Positions 17,921 to 27,496 of a stretch of DNA of 64,000 nucleotides are shown here, one piece after another. Within the stretch, counting starts at the first letter, position 1, and each line of letters starts with the position of its first letter. This DNA comes from Streptomyces nojiriensis (GTDB lineage: Bacteria > Actinomycetota > Actinomycetes > Streptomycetales > Streptomycetaceae). Location: the NCBI RefSeq assembly GCF_017639205.1, contig NZ_CP071139.1, positions 7,129,501 through 7,193,500 of the forward strand. The letters run 5' to 3'. Position numbers and translations under genes: made by a program. The notes beneath the pieces are model-generated. The model had not been told where the DNA came from and searched no databases. It worked only from the letters and a program-made list of their open reading frames with translations.

Positions 17921-19324
17921 ATGGCAGCATCGGCAGCCCATGACAGCGCCGCCCGGCGCATCGTCATCGAGAACTGTGCGATCGCGACCGTCGACGCGAA
18001 CGACACCGAGTACGCCTCGGGTCACATCGTCATCGCCGGCAACCGGATCGAGTCCATCGGCGCGGGCAAGGCCCCCGAGAACCTCGACAACGTAGTCCGC
18101 CGCATCGACGGCACCGGGCACCTCGTGACCCCCGGTCTGGTCAACACCCACCACCACTTCTACCAGTGGATCACGCGTGGTCTGGCCACCGACCACAACC
18201 TCTTCAACTGGCTCGTCGCGCTGTACCCGACGTGGGCGCGCATCGACGAGCAGATGACGTACACGGCCGCGCAGGGCTCCCTCGCCGCGATGGCCAAGGG
18301 CGGTGTGACCACCGCGATGGACCACCACTACGTCTTCCCCAAGGGCTCCGGCGACCTGTCCGGCTCGATCATCCGCGCCGCGTCCGAGATGGGTGTCCGC
18401 TTCACCCTCGCCCGCGGTTCGATGGACCGCAGCGAGAAGGACGGCGGCCTGCCGCCGGACCACGCCGTCGAGACCCTCGAAGGCGCGCTCGCCGACACCG
18501 AGGCGACCGTCAAGAAGTTCCACGACGCCTCCTTCGACTCGATGACCCAGGTCGCCGTCGCCCCGTGCTCCCCCTTCTCGGTCTCCACCGAGCTGCTGAA
18601 GCAGGGTGCCGAGCTGGCCCGCCGCCTCGGTGTGCGCATGCACACGCACGGCAGCGAGACCGTCGAGGAGGAGAAGTTCTGCCACGAGCTCTTCGGCATG
18701 GGCCCGACCGACTACTTCGAGTCGACCGGCTGGCTCGGCGAGGACGTGTGGATGGCGCACAGCGTCCACATGAACGACTCCGACATCGCCGCGTTCGCCC
18801 GTACGAAGACCGGTGTCGCGCACTGCCCGTCCTCCAACGCCCGTCTGGCCGCCGGCATCGCCCGCGTCCCGGACATGCTCGCCGCCGGTGTCCCGGTCGG
18901 CCTCGGCGTGGACGGCACCGCCTCCAACGAGTCCGGTGAGCTGCACACCGAGCTGCGCAACGCGCTGCTGATCAACCGCCTGAACCCGGTCCACCGCGAG
19001 CGCGCCCTGAACGCGCGCCAGGCCCTGCGCCTCGGTACCTACGGCGGCGCCCAGGTCCTCGGCCGTGCCGACAACATCGGTTCGCTGGAGGTCGGCAAGT
19101 GTGCCGACCTGGTCCTGTGGAACCTGAACACCTTCCTGCACTCCTCGATCGCCGACCCGGTCACCGCGCTGGTCTTCGGTGCGGCGGCCCCGGTCACCGC
19201 GTCGTTCGTCAACGGCAAGCAGATCGTCGAGAACAACCGTCTCCTCTTCGCCGACGAGGACGCCATCGCCGTGTCCACCCGGGAAGAGGCCCAGCGCCTC
19301 GCGCGGATCTCCGCGCAGGCCTGA
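17921..19324 (+). CDS. 8-oxoguanine deaminase-like amidohydrolase
   Basis: 467 residues from ATG 17921, which has GAGGAAG upstream. A cytosine-deaminase/TrzN-like amidohydrolase. The metal His pair is in LVTPGLVNTHHHFYQWITRG. Later come the metal His in RMHTHGSETVEEEKF, a substrate His segment WMAHSVHMNDSDIAAF, and the catalytic Asp in GLGVDGTASNESGEL. The family includes 8-oxoguanine deaminases (product urate) and guanine deaminase relatives. Its place 190 bp downstream of uricase supports supply of urate. Exact substrate is inference. A GC-rich hairpin follows the stop. Confidence 0.85.
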   Translation: MAASAAHDSAARRIVIENCAIATVDANDTEYASGHIVIAGNRIESIGAGKAPENLDNVVRRIDGTGHLVTPGLVNTHHHFYQWITRGLATDHNLFNWLVALYPTWARIDEQMTYTAAQGSLAAMAKGGVTTAMDHHYVFPKGSGDLSGSIIRAASEMGVRFTLARGSMDRSEKDGGLPPDHAVETLEGALADTEATVKKFHDASFDSMTQVAVAPCSPFSVSTELLKQGAELARRLGVRMHTHGSETVEEEKFCHELFGMGPTDYFESTGWLGEDVWMAHSVHMNDSDIAAFARTKTGVAHCPSSNARLAAGIARVPDMLAAGVPVGLGVDGTASNESGELHTELRNALLINRLNPVHRERALNARQALRLGTYGGAQVLGRADNIGSLEVGKCADLVLWNLNTFLHSSIADPVTALVFGAAAPVTASFVNGKQIVENNRLLFADEDAIAVSTREEAQRLARISAQA

Positions 19325-19335
19325 TCCCACGGAGT

Positions 19336-19363
19336 CCGGCCGGGGGGGACGGCCCCCGGCCGG
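19336..19363 (+). terminator. hairpin after the amidohydrolase gene
   Basis: CCGGCCGGGGG at 19336-19346 pairs with CCCCCGGCCGG at 19353-19363, 12 bp beyond the stop. Confidence 0.7.
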
Positions 19364-19698
19364 CGGCCGCGGACCCGAGCGGGGTCCGTGGCAGCCGTTC
19401 CCGGGTAGCGCCTGAGGAGATCCGAAGGCGCCCCGGGGGCGGTGACTCGTGCAACCAGTCCGCGGCGCGCAGCTCGCGCCCTTGCCGCGGCACCCCCAGC
19501 TCACGATCGGGTCCGGCTCGCGCCGGGGTCCCGAGCTGGACCGCAGCGCGGAACCGATGATCGGGCGAATCGTTTCCGCACCCCTTGGGACAAGTATTCG
19601 CACCACCACAACTGCATACAGGCTCGACTCGCACCGCTTTCGCACCACCTCCAAGACACCACGCCCCTGCCGGCGTGTTCAACCGAACGGAGGAAGCC
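19364..19698. other. 335-bp leader/intergenic region before the NCS2 permease
   Basis: No supported gene. The permease promoter should lie here; AT-richer sequence around 19590-19620 is the most likely place, but no convincing -35/-10 pair and no TTCCG-type box was found. Confidence 0.4.
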
Positions 19699-21096
19699 GT
19701 GGCCCAGGCGCCCAGGTTTCGCAAAGATGCAGATGCAGTCGCAGTACCGGAGGAGAAGCATCCGGTCGATGAGACCCTGCCTCCGCTGAAAATGTTCACG
19801 AGCGGTCTCCAGCACGTGGCCGCCATGTACGCGGGTGTCGTGGCCCCGCCCATGATCGTCGGTCCGGCCGTCGGGCTCTCCGCCACCGAGACCGCCTTCC
19901 TGATGGGCGCCTCGCTCTTCACCGCAGGCCTCGCCACCCTCCTCCAGACCCTCGGGTTCTGGAAGATCGGCGCCAAACTCCCCTTCGTCAACGGCGTCTC
20001 CTTCGCCGGTGTGACCCCGATGATCGCGATCGGCAAGGGGGAAGGGGAGAACGCCGTCCCCGTCATCTTCGGCGCGATCATCGTCGCCGGAGTCATCGGC
20101 TTCTTCGCCGCCCCCTACTTCGGCAAACTCGTCCGCTTCTTCCCACCGGTCGTGACGGGTACGGTCATCACCCTCATCGGCGTCTCGCTCCTGCCCGTCG
20201 CCTTCAACTGGTCACAGGGCGGCAACCGCACCGCCACCGACTACGGCTCCATGCAGAACATCGGCATGGCCGCCGCCACCCTGGTGATCGTCCTGCTGAT
20301 GCGCAAGTTCCTGCGCGGCTTCCTCCAGCAGATATCCATCCTCCTCGGCCTGGTCGCCGGCACGCTCATCGCCCTCCCGCTCGGCATGACCAGCTTCGAC
20401 GCCGTCAAGAACGCGTCGGTGGTCGGCTTCCCGACCCCCTTCCACTTCGGCGCCCCGCAGTTCCAGGTCGCGGCGATCATCTCGATGTGCATCGTCATGC
20501 TGGTCTGCATGACCGAGTCCACCGCCGACATCCTGGCCCTGGGCAAGATCGTCGGCCGTCCGGCGGACGCGAGGACCATCGAGGGCGGCCTGCGCGCCGA
20601 CACCCTCGGCAGCGCGATCAGCCCGCTCTTCAACGGGTTCATGTGCAGCGCCTTCGCCCAGAACATCGGACTGGTCGCCATGACCAAGGTCCGCAGCCGC
20701 TTCGTCGTCGCCGCGGGCGGCGGGATCCTCATCCTGCTCGGCCTGTGCCCGATGGCCGCCTCCGTCATCGGAGTGGTCCCGCTGCCGGTCCTCGGCGGCG
20801 CCGGCATCGTCCTCTTCGGCTCGGTCGCGGCCAGCGGCATCCAGACCCTGGCCGGGGCGGCCATGGAGAAGGGCGAGAACGCCCTGATCGTCGCCGCTTC
20901 CGTGGGCATCGGCCTGATCCCCATCGCTGCGCCGGAGTTCTACCACGCCTTCCCGAAGGATCTGCTGGTCGTCCTCGACTCCGGCATCAGCACCGGGTGC
21001 GTGGTGGCCATCCTGTTGAACCTGGCCTTCAACCACCTCGGTGCCAGGAAGGGCGCGGCCTCGGGGGCCGCGGCCGACCCGGTACCGGTGCACTGA
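19699..21096 (+). CDS. NCS2-family uracil/xanthine/urate permease
   Basis: 465 residues from GTG 19699, chosen because GGAGGA lies 6 nt upstream. A nucleobase-ascorbate (NCS2/UraA-XanQ-type) transporter. The first helix block is GLQHVAAMYAGVVAPPMIVG. TM8-TM10 signature regions read STADILALGKIVGRPADARTI and NGFMCSAFAQNIGLVAMTKV, with a Gln-Asn-Ile-Gly core typical of xanthine/urate members. About 14 hydrophobic segments are visible. It likely imports xanthine or urate by proton symport for the adjacent degradation pathway. Transcription ends at a 26-bp perfect hairpin shared with the convergent gene. Confidence 0.92.
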   Translation: MAQAPRFRKDADAVAVPEEKHPVDETLPPLKMFTSGLQHVAAMYAGVVAPPMIVGPAVGLSATETAFLMGASLFTAGLATLLQTLGFWKIGAKLPFVNGVSFAGVTPMIAIGKGEGENAVPVIFGAIIVAGVIGFFAAPYFGKLVRFFPPVVTGTVITLIGVSLLPVAFNWSQGGNRTATDYGSMQNIGMAAATLVIVLLMRKFLRGFLQQISILLGLVAGTLIALPLGMTSFDAVKNASVVGFPTPFHFGAPQFQVAAIISMCIVMLVCMTESTADILALGKIVGRPADARTIEGGLRADTLGSAISPLFNGFMCSAFAQNIGLVAMTKVRSRFVVAAGGGILILLGLCPMAASVIGVVPLPVLGGAGIVLFGSVAASGIQTLAGAAMEKGENALIVAASVGIGLIPIAAPEFYHAFPKDLLVVLDSGISTGCVVAILLNLAFNHLGARKGAASGAAADPVPVH

Positions 21097-21117
21097 CACC
21101 GGGCCACCCGCCCGGGC

Positions 21118-21180
21118 GCACGCGGCGGCGGCGCGCACGCCACCCACTGCGGGTGTGGCGTGCGCGCCGCCGCCGCGTGC
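21118..21180. terminator. 26-bp perfect hairpin between convergent genes
   Basis: 21118-21143 and 21155-21180 are exact reverse complements, with an 11-nt loop. It can serve both the permease (+) and the exonuclease-Mth938 gene (-). Confidence 0.9.
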
Positions 21181-21185
21181 ACGGC

Positions 21186-22160
21186 TCAGCAGGTCGAGTG
21201 GAAGAGGCCGGCGACCCGCTCGGTGGCGGCCAGCCGGTTGTAGATCTCCACGGCCTCGGCCGTCTCCGCCACGTGCACCTCGACCCCGGCCGCCCGGAGC
21301 ACCTCCAGCGTCTGCGGTACGACCCCGAGGCGCCTTTCCATGCCCTGGGTGAGCACGACCGCCGTCACCCCGAGTTCGAGGAACTCGCGTACCTCCTGCG
21401 GCTGGATGCCGGGATCGTGCCGCGTACCGTGCTCGGACCAGTCCCAGGGGCGGCCACCGCCCGGGTAGAGCCTGAAGTCCTTGCCGGGAGCGAGCCCTTC
21501 GGCCTCGATGCGACCCCACGAGAGGTGGGTGATGCGCGGGGACCGGCCGCCGGCGGCCGGGGCGGGCACCGGGGGAGGGCTCCACAGCATCAAGTTGCTC
21601 ATCAGCTCGGCCTGTTCGATCGCGTCGTCCAGGGCGTGGTGGGTGTGGCGGCGCCGCGACAGCAGTTCGCGCGGCATCCGGCCCTTGACCGCCGCCCGCA
21701 GCGGCACCCGGGCCTTCGTGGCGTAGAGGGTCTTCATGTCCAGACAGCCGGAGTGGCCGAAGGGGCTGTCCCCGCCGAACCGGATCAGGTACCAGTACAG
21801 GAAGGTCCAGTCGAAGGAGGCCGGGTAGCCGCACATCACCGGCTGCGCCCCCGCGGACACCTCCCGTACCCAGGAGCGGAACTCGGCCATGGCCACCGCC
21901 GGATCGGCGCCCTCCCGCACCAGGAGGTCGCGGTCCAGCCCGCTCACAGCCAGCGCCTCGGGCACGAACTCCTCGCTGATCGGCCGCAACTCCCGGTAGA
22001 AGGTGAGCTGTTCCGGATCGGCGGCCGTATACGAGGCGCCGTTCTGGCGGCCCGCGACCGAGGCCCCGAAGCTGATCATCGAATACGGTCCGGGAATGGG
22101 CCCGTCGGCCTCGATGTCGACGGAGATGTAGAGACTGGGACGTGCGCCACGTGCTGCCAT
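21186..22160 (-). CDS. fusion of a DEDD-type 3'-5' exonuclease domain and an Mth938-like domain
   Basis: 324 residues from ATG 22160. Residues 1-190 resemble RNase T/DnaQ-like exonucleases: SLYISVDIEADGPIPGPYSM carries the first Asp-Glu pair, CGYPASFDWTFLYWYL the second Asp, and HHALDDAIEQAELM the last His/Asp. Residues about 205-324 (ITHLSWGRIEAEGLAPGKDFRLYPGG ... TAVVLTQGMERRLGV) look like the small Mth938/AAMDC (DUF498) fold, normally a free-standing protein of about 120 residues. The two are in one uninterrupted frame. The Mth938 role is unknown, so the joint function is open. Confidence 0.78.
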   Translation of the reverse strand: MAARGARPSLYISVDIEADGPIPGPYSMISFGASVAGRQNGASYTAADPEQLTFYRELRPISEEFVPEALAVSGLDRDLLVREGADPAVAMAEFRSWVREVSAGAQPVMCGYPASFDWTFLYWYLIRFGGDSPFGHSGCLDMKTLYATKARVPLRAAVKGRMPRELLSRRRHTHHALDDAIEQAELMSNLMLWSPPPVPAPAAGGRSPRITHLSWGRIEAEGLAPGKDFRLYPGGGRPWDWSEHGTRHDPGIQPQEVREFLELGVTAVVLTQGMERRLGVVPQTLEVLRAAGVEVHVAETAEAVEIYNRLAATERVAGLFHSTC

Positions 22161-22291
22161 GCGCCCGAGCATGCCAGCCCCCCTCGCGCCGATCACCTGA
22201 TTTCCGCCGGGCGCCGGCCTGCGGAATCGACGCCCGGCCGTCCCGGAGGGACCATGGGAAGCGGGGGTGCCCCCGGACCGAAGGAACCGGC

Positions 22292-22681
22292 ATGTTCGAA
22301 AACAGCAGGGCATTCAGCGGATTCGCGGTCGACGACCTGGAACGGGCCAAGGAGTTCTACGGTACGACCCTCGGCCTGGGCGTCTCCGAGGACGAGGAGA
22401 TGGGCCTGCTCCGCCTCGACCTCGCGGGCGGCACCACGATCATGGTCTACCCGAAGGAGGACCACCGGCCCGCGAACTGCACGATCCTGAACTTCCCCGT
22501 GGACGACGTCGAACGGGCCGTGGACGAGCTCACGGCGCGCGGCGTCGCCTTCGATCGCTACGAGGGCTTCGAGGCGGACGCCAAGGGCATCGTGCACGGC
22601 GAGGACGGCATGCCCACCATCGCCTGGTTCAAGGACCCGGCGGGCAACATCCTGTCGGTGCTCACGGCCCCCGACCGGTGA
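22292..22681 (+). CDS. VOC (glyoxalase/bleomycin-resistance fold) protein
   Basis: 129 residues from ATG 22292 behind AAGGAA. Paired beta-alpha-beta-beta-beta modules are seen: AFSGFAVDDLERAKEFYGTTLGLG, then LRLDLAGGTTIMVYPK, then NFPVDDVERAVDELTARGVAFDRYE, ending AWFKDPAGNILSVL. That is a complete single-subunit VOC domain. The metal ligands and substrate are not assigned. Its 3' end overlaps the convergent SRPBCC gene by 20 nt. Confidence 0.85.
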   Translation: MFENSRAFSGFAVDDLERAKEFYGTTLGLGVSEDEEMGLLRLDLAGGTTIMVYPKEDHRPANCTILNFPVDDVERAVDELTARGVAFDRYEGFEADAKGIVHGEDGMPTIAWFKDPAGNILSVLTAPDR

Positions 22682-23135
22682 CCCGCGCGTCGGCGTGCTC
22701 GCGGACCGCGATCCTGGCGAGCTTCGTCAGCATCATGCCGTTGCGGATGGCGACGATGTAGTCCACGGGAAGGCCGTGCATCCGGGTGCCGGGTCCCCGC
22801 AGCGGGTGCCAGTCCAGGGTGAAGAGGGTGTTCTCGCCCCAGGGGTCCAGGCGCATGGCGATGCGCGCCGCGCCGAAGGGTTCCGCCCTGGCTTCCAGCT
22901 CCAGGCGGCGCTGCGGTTCGCACCGGCGGACGACGCACGTGTCGTCGAGGGTGAGGGGGCCGGCGCCGACCCGGACCTTCAGCCGGGCCCCCACGTCGGG
23001 CCAGTGCGGATCCGCGGCGAGGACCTGTTGGGTTCCCGTGACCCATTCGCCGTAGCGGTGGCCGTCGGACAGCAGGCGCCAGACCTCGGACGGCGTGCTC
23101 AGGATCAGGCGGCGGTTGCGGGCCACACCGATCAC
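22662..23135 (-). CDS. SRPBCC/START-like ligand-binding protein
   Basis: 157 residues. The N-terminal strand-helix pattern NRRLILSTPSEVWRLLSDGHRYGEWVTGTQQV and the closing helix VDYIVAIRNGMMLTKLARIAVREH are typical of polyketide cyclase/dehydrase-like SRPBCC folds, which make a hydrophobic cavity. Ligand unknown. It is convergent with the VOC gene and shares its last 20 nt. No operon partner. Confidence 0.78.
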   Translation of the reverse strand: MIGVARNRRLILSTPSEVWRLLSDGHRYGEWVTGTQQVLAADPHWPDVGARLKVRVGAGPLTLDDTCVVRRCEPQRRLELEARAEPFGAARIAMRLDPWGENTLFTLDWHPLRGPGTRMHGLPVDYIVAIRNGMMLTKLARIAVREHADARVTGRGP

Positions 23136-23301
23136 GCTCCTTCCGGATGCGGCGCGCCGCGTCGGGCCCGCGGTCCGTCGCCCCGTCCGTCACCCCCAGA
23201 CTCGCGCCGCAGGGCCGTTCGCGCAGTCCCACTGACCCGAACGGGCCCACGGGGCTCCACCGGGCCGCGTCGCCCGGTGGAGCCCCGACGGCGGTTCCCG
23301 T

Positions 23302-24492
23302 TCAGGAGGCAGGGGTCAGGAACATGCCCGTCTGGTCCCCGCCCGCGGTGTTCTTGCAGCTGAAGCCGGAGCTCGCGGGCTGGGCGACGACCAGGGCCAG
23401 GCAGCGCCCCGCGGCGAGCTGGCCGAAGTAGTTCGGGTGCATGGACTCCTGGATCAGCCCCTGCGTCTCGTTGTTGTCGATCCAGCGCGCCCACTCGCTC
23501 GTCTTCGCCGAGGCCGGCATCGTGGAGCTCACCTGCTTGCTCGCCTTCGCACACACCTCACGGCCCTGCATCATGTCCCGCAGGTCCAGGAACTGCACGC
23601 CCTTGGCCGCCGCGACGCCCTTGATCCGGTTCGCTATCTGCGGCACGAGCGAGTCCCGCGCCCAGTCCGAGTCCCGGTTCCAGAAGGGGCAGCCGCCGGT
23701 GTTGAGCCGGCTCCAGTCGCTCTGCGTGTACCGGTTCTCCGCACCGCGCGGGATCGGCGACGGGTAGGACTGCAGCACGATCCGGTACGAGGAGTCCGCG
23801 TACCCGGCCGCGCGCATCACGGCCCGGATCTCGTCCACGGACTTGCCGACCTTGCCCATGACCGCATCGATCTTCTGGTCGACGCCGGACTGCTGGTCGT
23901 CGTAGCAGTACGAGTTCCAGAGGACGAAGTCGAGCGCGCAGTCGGTGATGATGTCGGCGAAGCCGAGGTCGTTGCCGCCGATGGACAGGGCGATGACCTT
24001 GACGTCGTGGCTCGCGGCCACCGCGGCGAGCTGATCGGCCTGCGGGGCCTCGCCCTTGTAGGCGACGCCGCCGTTGGAGGCGCGGAACACGTTGTCCGAG
24101 ACCGCCCCGGAACAGGCGAGGTTCACGGCGACGTCGGCGATCGCCCCGGCGCTGCGCACCTCGGCGGAGTCGGAGCGGTGGCAGCCGCCGGCGGTGGTCC
24201 CGTAGACCTTGGCGGGGTCGTAGGTGCTGCCGCTGATCCAGCCCCGGTCGGTCCCGTTCCGGCTGCCGCTGTTGGTCAGGCTGTTGCCCTTCCAGCGCCC
24301 GGCCTCGCCGGAGATGTAGCTGTCGCCCATGGACACCACGGCGGTGGGTCCGGTTCCCGGGCTGGCGGCGGAGGTGCCCGCCCCGCCGGCCAGCAGTGCG
24401 CCGGCGGCGAGCGGCACGGCCATTGCGGCCCCGGCCAGCCGTCGCACCCGACTGCGGTCCCGGTCCTTGCTGACGTTGCGGAATCCGATCAC
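23302..24492 (-). CDS. secreted SGNH/GDSL-type lipase or esterase
   Basis: 396 residues from GTG 24492 with GGAG 8-10 nt upstream. Twin-Arg-like and hydrophobic signal region: RRLAGAAMAVPLAAGALLAGG, with probable cleavage near GTSAASPG. SGNH blocks are present: block I VVSMGDSYISGEAGR (nucleophile Ser), block III ALSIGGNDLGFADII, and block V MHPNYFGQLAAGRCLA with the catalytic His. It resembles Streptomyces secreted phospholipase/lipase-like esterases. Six or more Cys suggest disulfides. It would hydrolyse an ester outside the cell; the substrate is unknown. Confidence 0.88.
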   Translation of the reverse strand: MIGFRNVSKDRDRSRVRRLAGAAMAVPLAAGALLAGGAGTSAASPGTGPTAVVSMGDSYISGEAGRWKGNSLTNSGSRNGTDRGWISGSTYDPAKVYGTTAGGCHRSDSAEVRSAGAIADVAVNLACSGAVSDNVFRASNGGVAYKGEAPQADQLAAVAASHDVKVIALSIGGNDLGFADIITDCALDFVLWNSYCYDDQQSGVDQKIDAVMGKVGKSVDEIRAVMRAAGYADSSYRIVLQSYPSPIPRGAENRYTQSDWSRLNTGGCPFWNRDSDWARDSLVPQIANRIKGVAAAKGVQFLDLRDMMQGREVCAKASKQVSSTMPASAKTSEWARWIDNNETQGLIQESMHPNYFGQLAAGRCLALVVAQPASSGFSCKNTAGGDQTGMFLTPAS

Positions 24493-24689
24493 TGCGGAAC
24501 TCCTGCGTTCGGCCACGCCGAAGTCGGCGACGACTGCGTCGCGTGGCTGGGAAGTGGGGGTACCGCCGGCCGGTGGCATCGGAAAGGTGACACGGGCCCA
24601 CTTGTTACCGCTAGGTACAGTTACGTTACGAACGAGTAACGACCGACCGGTCGTTCGGGACCCCGCTCTTCCTGTTGTGGAACGCAAAC

Positions 24690-24728
24690 GGCCCCGCCCC
24701 CGCGCCGTGAGGCGACGGGGGCGGGGCC
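24690..24728 (-). terminator. aceB terminator
   Basis: GGCCCCGCCCCCG (24690-24702) and CGGGGGCGGGGCC (24716-24728), a perfect 13-bp stem 41 bp beyond the aceB stop codon. Confidence 0.8.
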
Positions 24729-24769
24729 GACAGGCTTCGACCGCTGTGCGTTTCGGCCGAGTCCGGGTA

Positions 24770-26389
<1,620 letters not shown>

Positions 26390-26518
26390 ATCTGTCACTC
26401 CTTCAGCGGCGGTGCCTGGCGGCCGCGGGGGAATGCTCGCGCGAGACGGCACGCAGTGCCGTCGGGTGTGGAGAGTTCCGCAATACGGTCGCGGGCGCCG
26501 TCTGGGGGTTCAGGGCGC

Positions 26519-26570
26519 TTCTGACCAGTGGATAGTAATTTCCTCATGGTGGAAGTTCAATGGTTTGTTG
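26519..26570 (-). promoter_or_regulatory. aceB promoter with paired AllR-like boxes and a TGTTG half-palindrome
   Basis: On the reverse strand: -35 TTGAAC (26560-26555), a 17-bp spacer, -10 TACTAT (26537-26532). Box 1 TTCCTCATGGTGGAA at 26540-26554 fills the spacer; box 2 TTCTGACCAGTGGAT at 26519-26533 is 21 bp away. CAATGGTTTGTTG at 26558-26570 is a degenerate form of the CAACA-N3-TGTTG element. TTCCGCAATACGG near 26475 is a possible extra half-site. Confidence 0.65.
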
Positions 26571-26641
26571 ATGTCGAGATTCTCTGAGTCGACAGATTCC
26601 GCTTCCCGGTGGCCCTGAGTGCCAAGTCCGTCACGCCGTGC

Positions 26642-27259
26642 TCAGAGGAGTCGTGCCAGGTCGGGCGGCGTGTCGATGTCGAAGGCCTCCGCGATGTCCG
26701 CACACTCCACCAGCATGAGCTCCCCGGCATGTCGCGCAAGATGCACCCGCGCGCCCTTGTCGCCGGTCGCCGTCGCCGCGATGTCGGCCCAGCGGTCCGC
26801 GCCGAACAGCACCGGGTGGCCGCGCTCCCCGTCGTACGCCGCCGCCACCAGGCTCGTGGGGGAGCGGTACGCCGCCAGTACCCGCGCCACCGCCGCCGGG
26901 CCGATGCCCGGCTGGTCCACCAGCGAGACCAGGGCCGCGCGGGCGCCCGTACCGGCGAGGGACGTGAGGCCGACCCGCAGCGAGGATCCCATCCCCTGCG
27001 CCCAGTCCGGGTTGTCCACGACCACGCAGCCGGCCAGGTCCGCGCGCTCGCGCACCTCGGCCGCGGAGGCGCCGAGCACCACGTGCACCGGGCCGCAGCC
27101 CGCCTCGCGCAGGACCCGTACGGCGTTCTCGACCAGCGGGCGGCCGCGATAGGGGAGCAGGGCCTTGGGCCGGCCGCCGAGCCGGCGGCCACCGCCGGCG
27201 GCCAGGAGCAGGCCCGCGATCAGGGGTGGACCGGTCTGTGCGTGGTTGTTGGCTGGCAT
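26642..27259 (-). CDS. MobA-like nucleotidyltransferase (molybdenum cofactor cytidylyltransferase type)
   Basis: 205 residues. N-terminal nucleotide-binding signature LIAGLLLAAGGGRRLGGRPKALLPYRGRP. Later motifs VVDNPDWAQGMGSSLRVGL, the metal Asp in VSLVDQPGIGP, and GHPVLFGADRW match the MocA/CoxI-associated nucleotidyltransferases that finish molybdenum cofactor for xanthine dehydrogenase-type enzymes. No xanthine dehydrogenase subunits are in the window, but the purine context fits. Its ATG lies inside the preceding small gene (40-nt overlap). Confidence 0.85.
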   Translation of the reverse strand: MPANNHAQTGPPLIAGLLLAAGGGRRLGGRPKALLPYRGRPLVENAVRVLREAGCGPVHVVLGASAAEVRERADLAGCVVVDNPDWAQGMGSSLRVGLTSLAGTGARAALVSLVDQPGIGPAAVARVLAAYRSPTSLVAAAYDGERGHPVLFGADRWADIAATATGDKGARVHLARHAGELMLVECADIAEAFDIDTPPDLARLL

Positions 27260-27408
27260 GTCACCGATTCTCGCTGCTGCGCGCGATCCGGTGACCGCCG
27301 TGCCAGGGCGCGCCGTACGGAGGCCAGCACGGCCCCGATCCGCAGCGGACGGGCGATCCGGTTCTCGGCGGCGGCCAGCAGGACGCGCTCGTCGCGGTCG
27401 GTCAGCAT
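27220..27408 (-). CDS. small basic protein of unknown function, coupled to the nucleotidyltransferase
   Basis: 62 residues from ATG 27408 with AAGGAG 8 nt upstream, the best ribosome site in this neighbourhood. The sequence starts MLTDRDERVLLAAAENRIARP and continues into an Arg-rich helix (ASVRRALARRSPDRA). Its last 40 nt overlap the start of the nucleotidyltransferase gene in another frame, suggesting translational coupling. No recognised domain. It could be a leader ORF. Confidence 0.55.
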   Translation of the reverse strand: MLTDRDERVLLAAAENRIARPLRIGAVLASVRRALARRSPDRAQQRESVTCQPTTTHRPVHP

Positions 27409-27422
27409 CTCGGGAACTCCTT

Positions 27423-27485
27423 GCCAATCGAGGGCCAATACAGCGAGTCTGGTCCTCGATTGGCCTGGCCGTCAGAGCCAATCAG
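27423..27485. promoter_or_regulatory. MocR-type operator cluster in a divergent promoter
   Basis: GCCAATCGAGGGCCA (27423-27437) and TGGTCCTCGATTGGC (27450-27464) are inverted copies differing at one base. A further half-site, GCCAATCAG, is at 27477-27485. They lie between the small gene/nucleotidyltransferase pair and the MocR regulator at 27497, as expected for autoregulation. Confidence 0.7.
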
Positions 27486-27496
27486 GGGAGGTTGGC

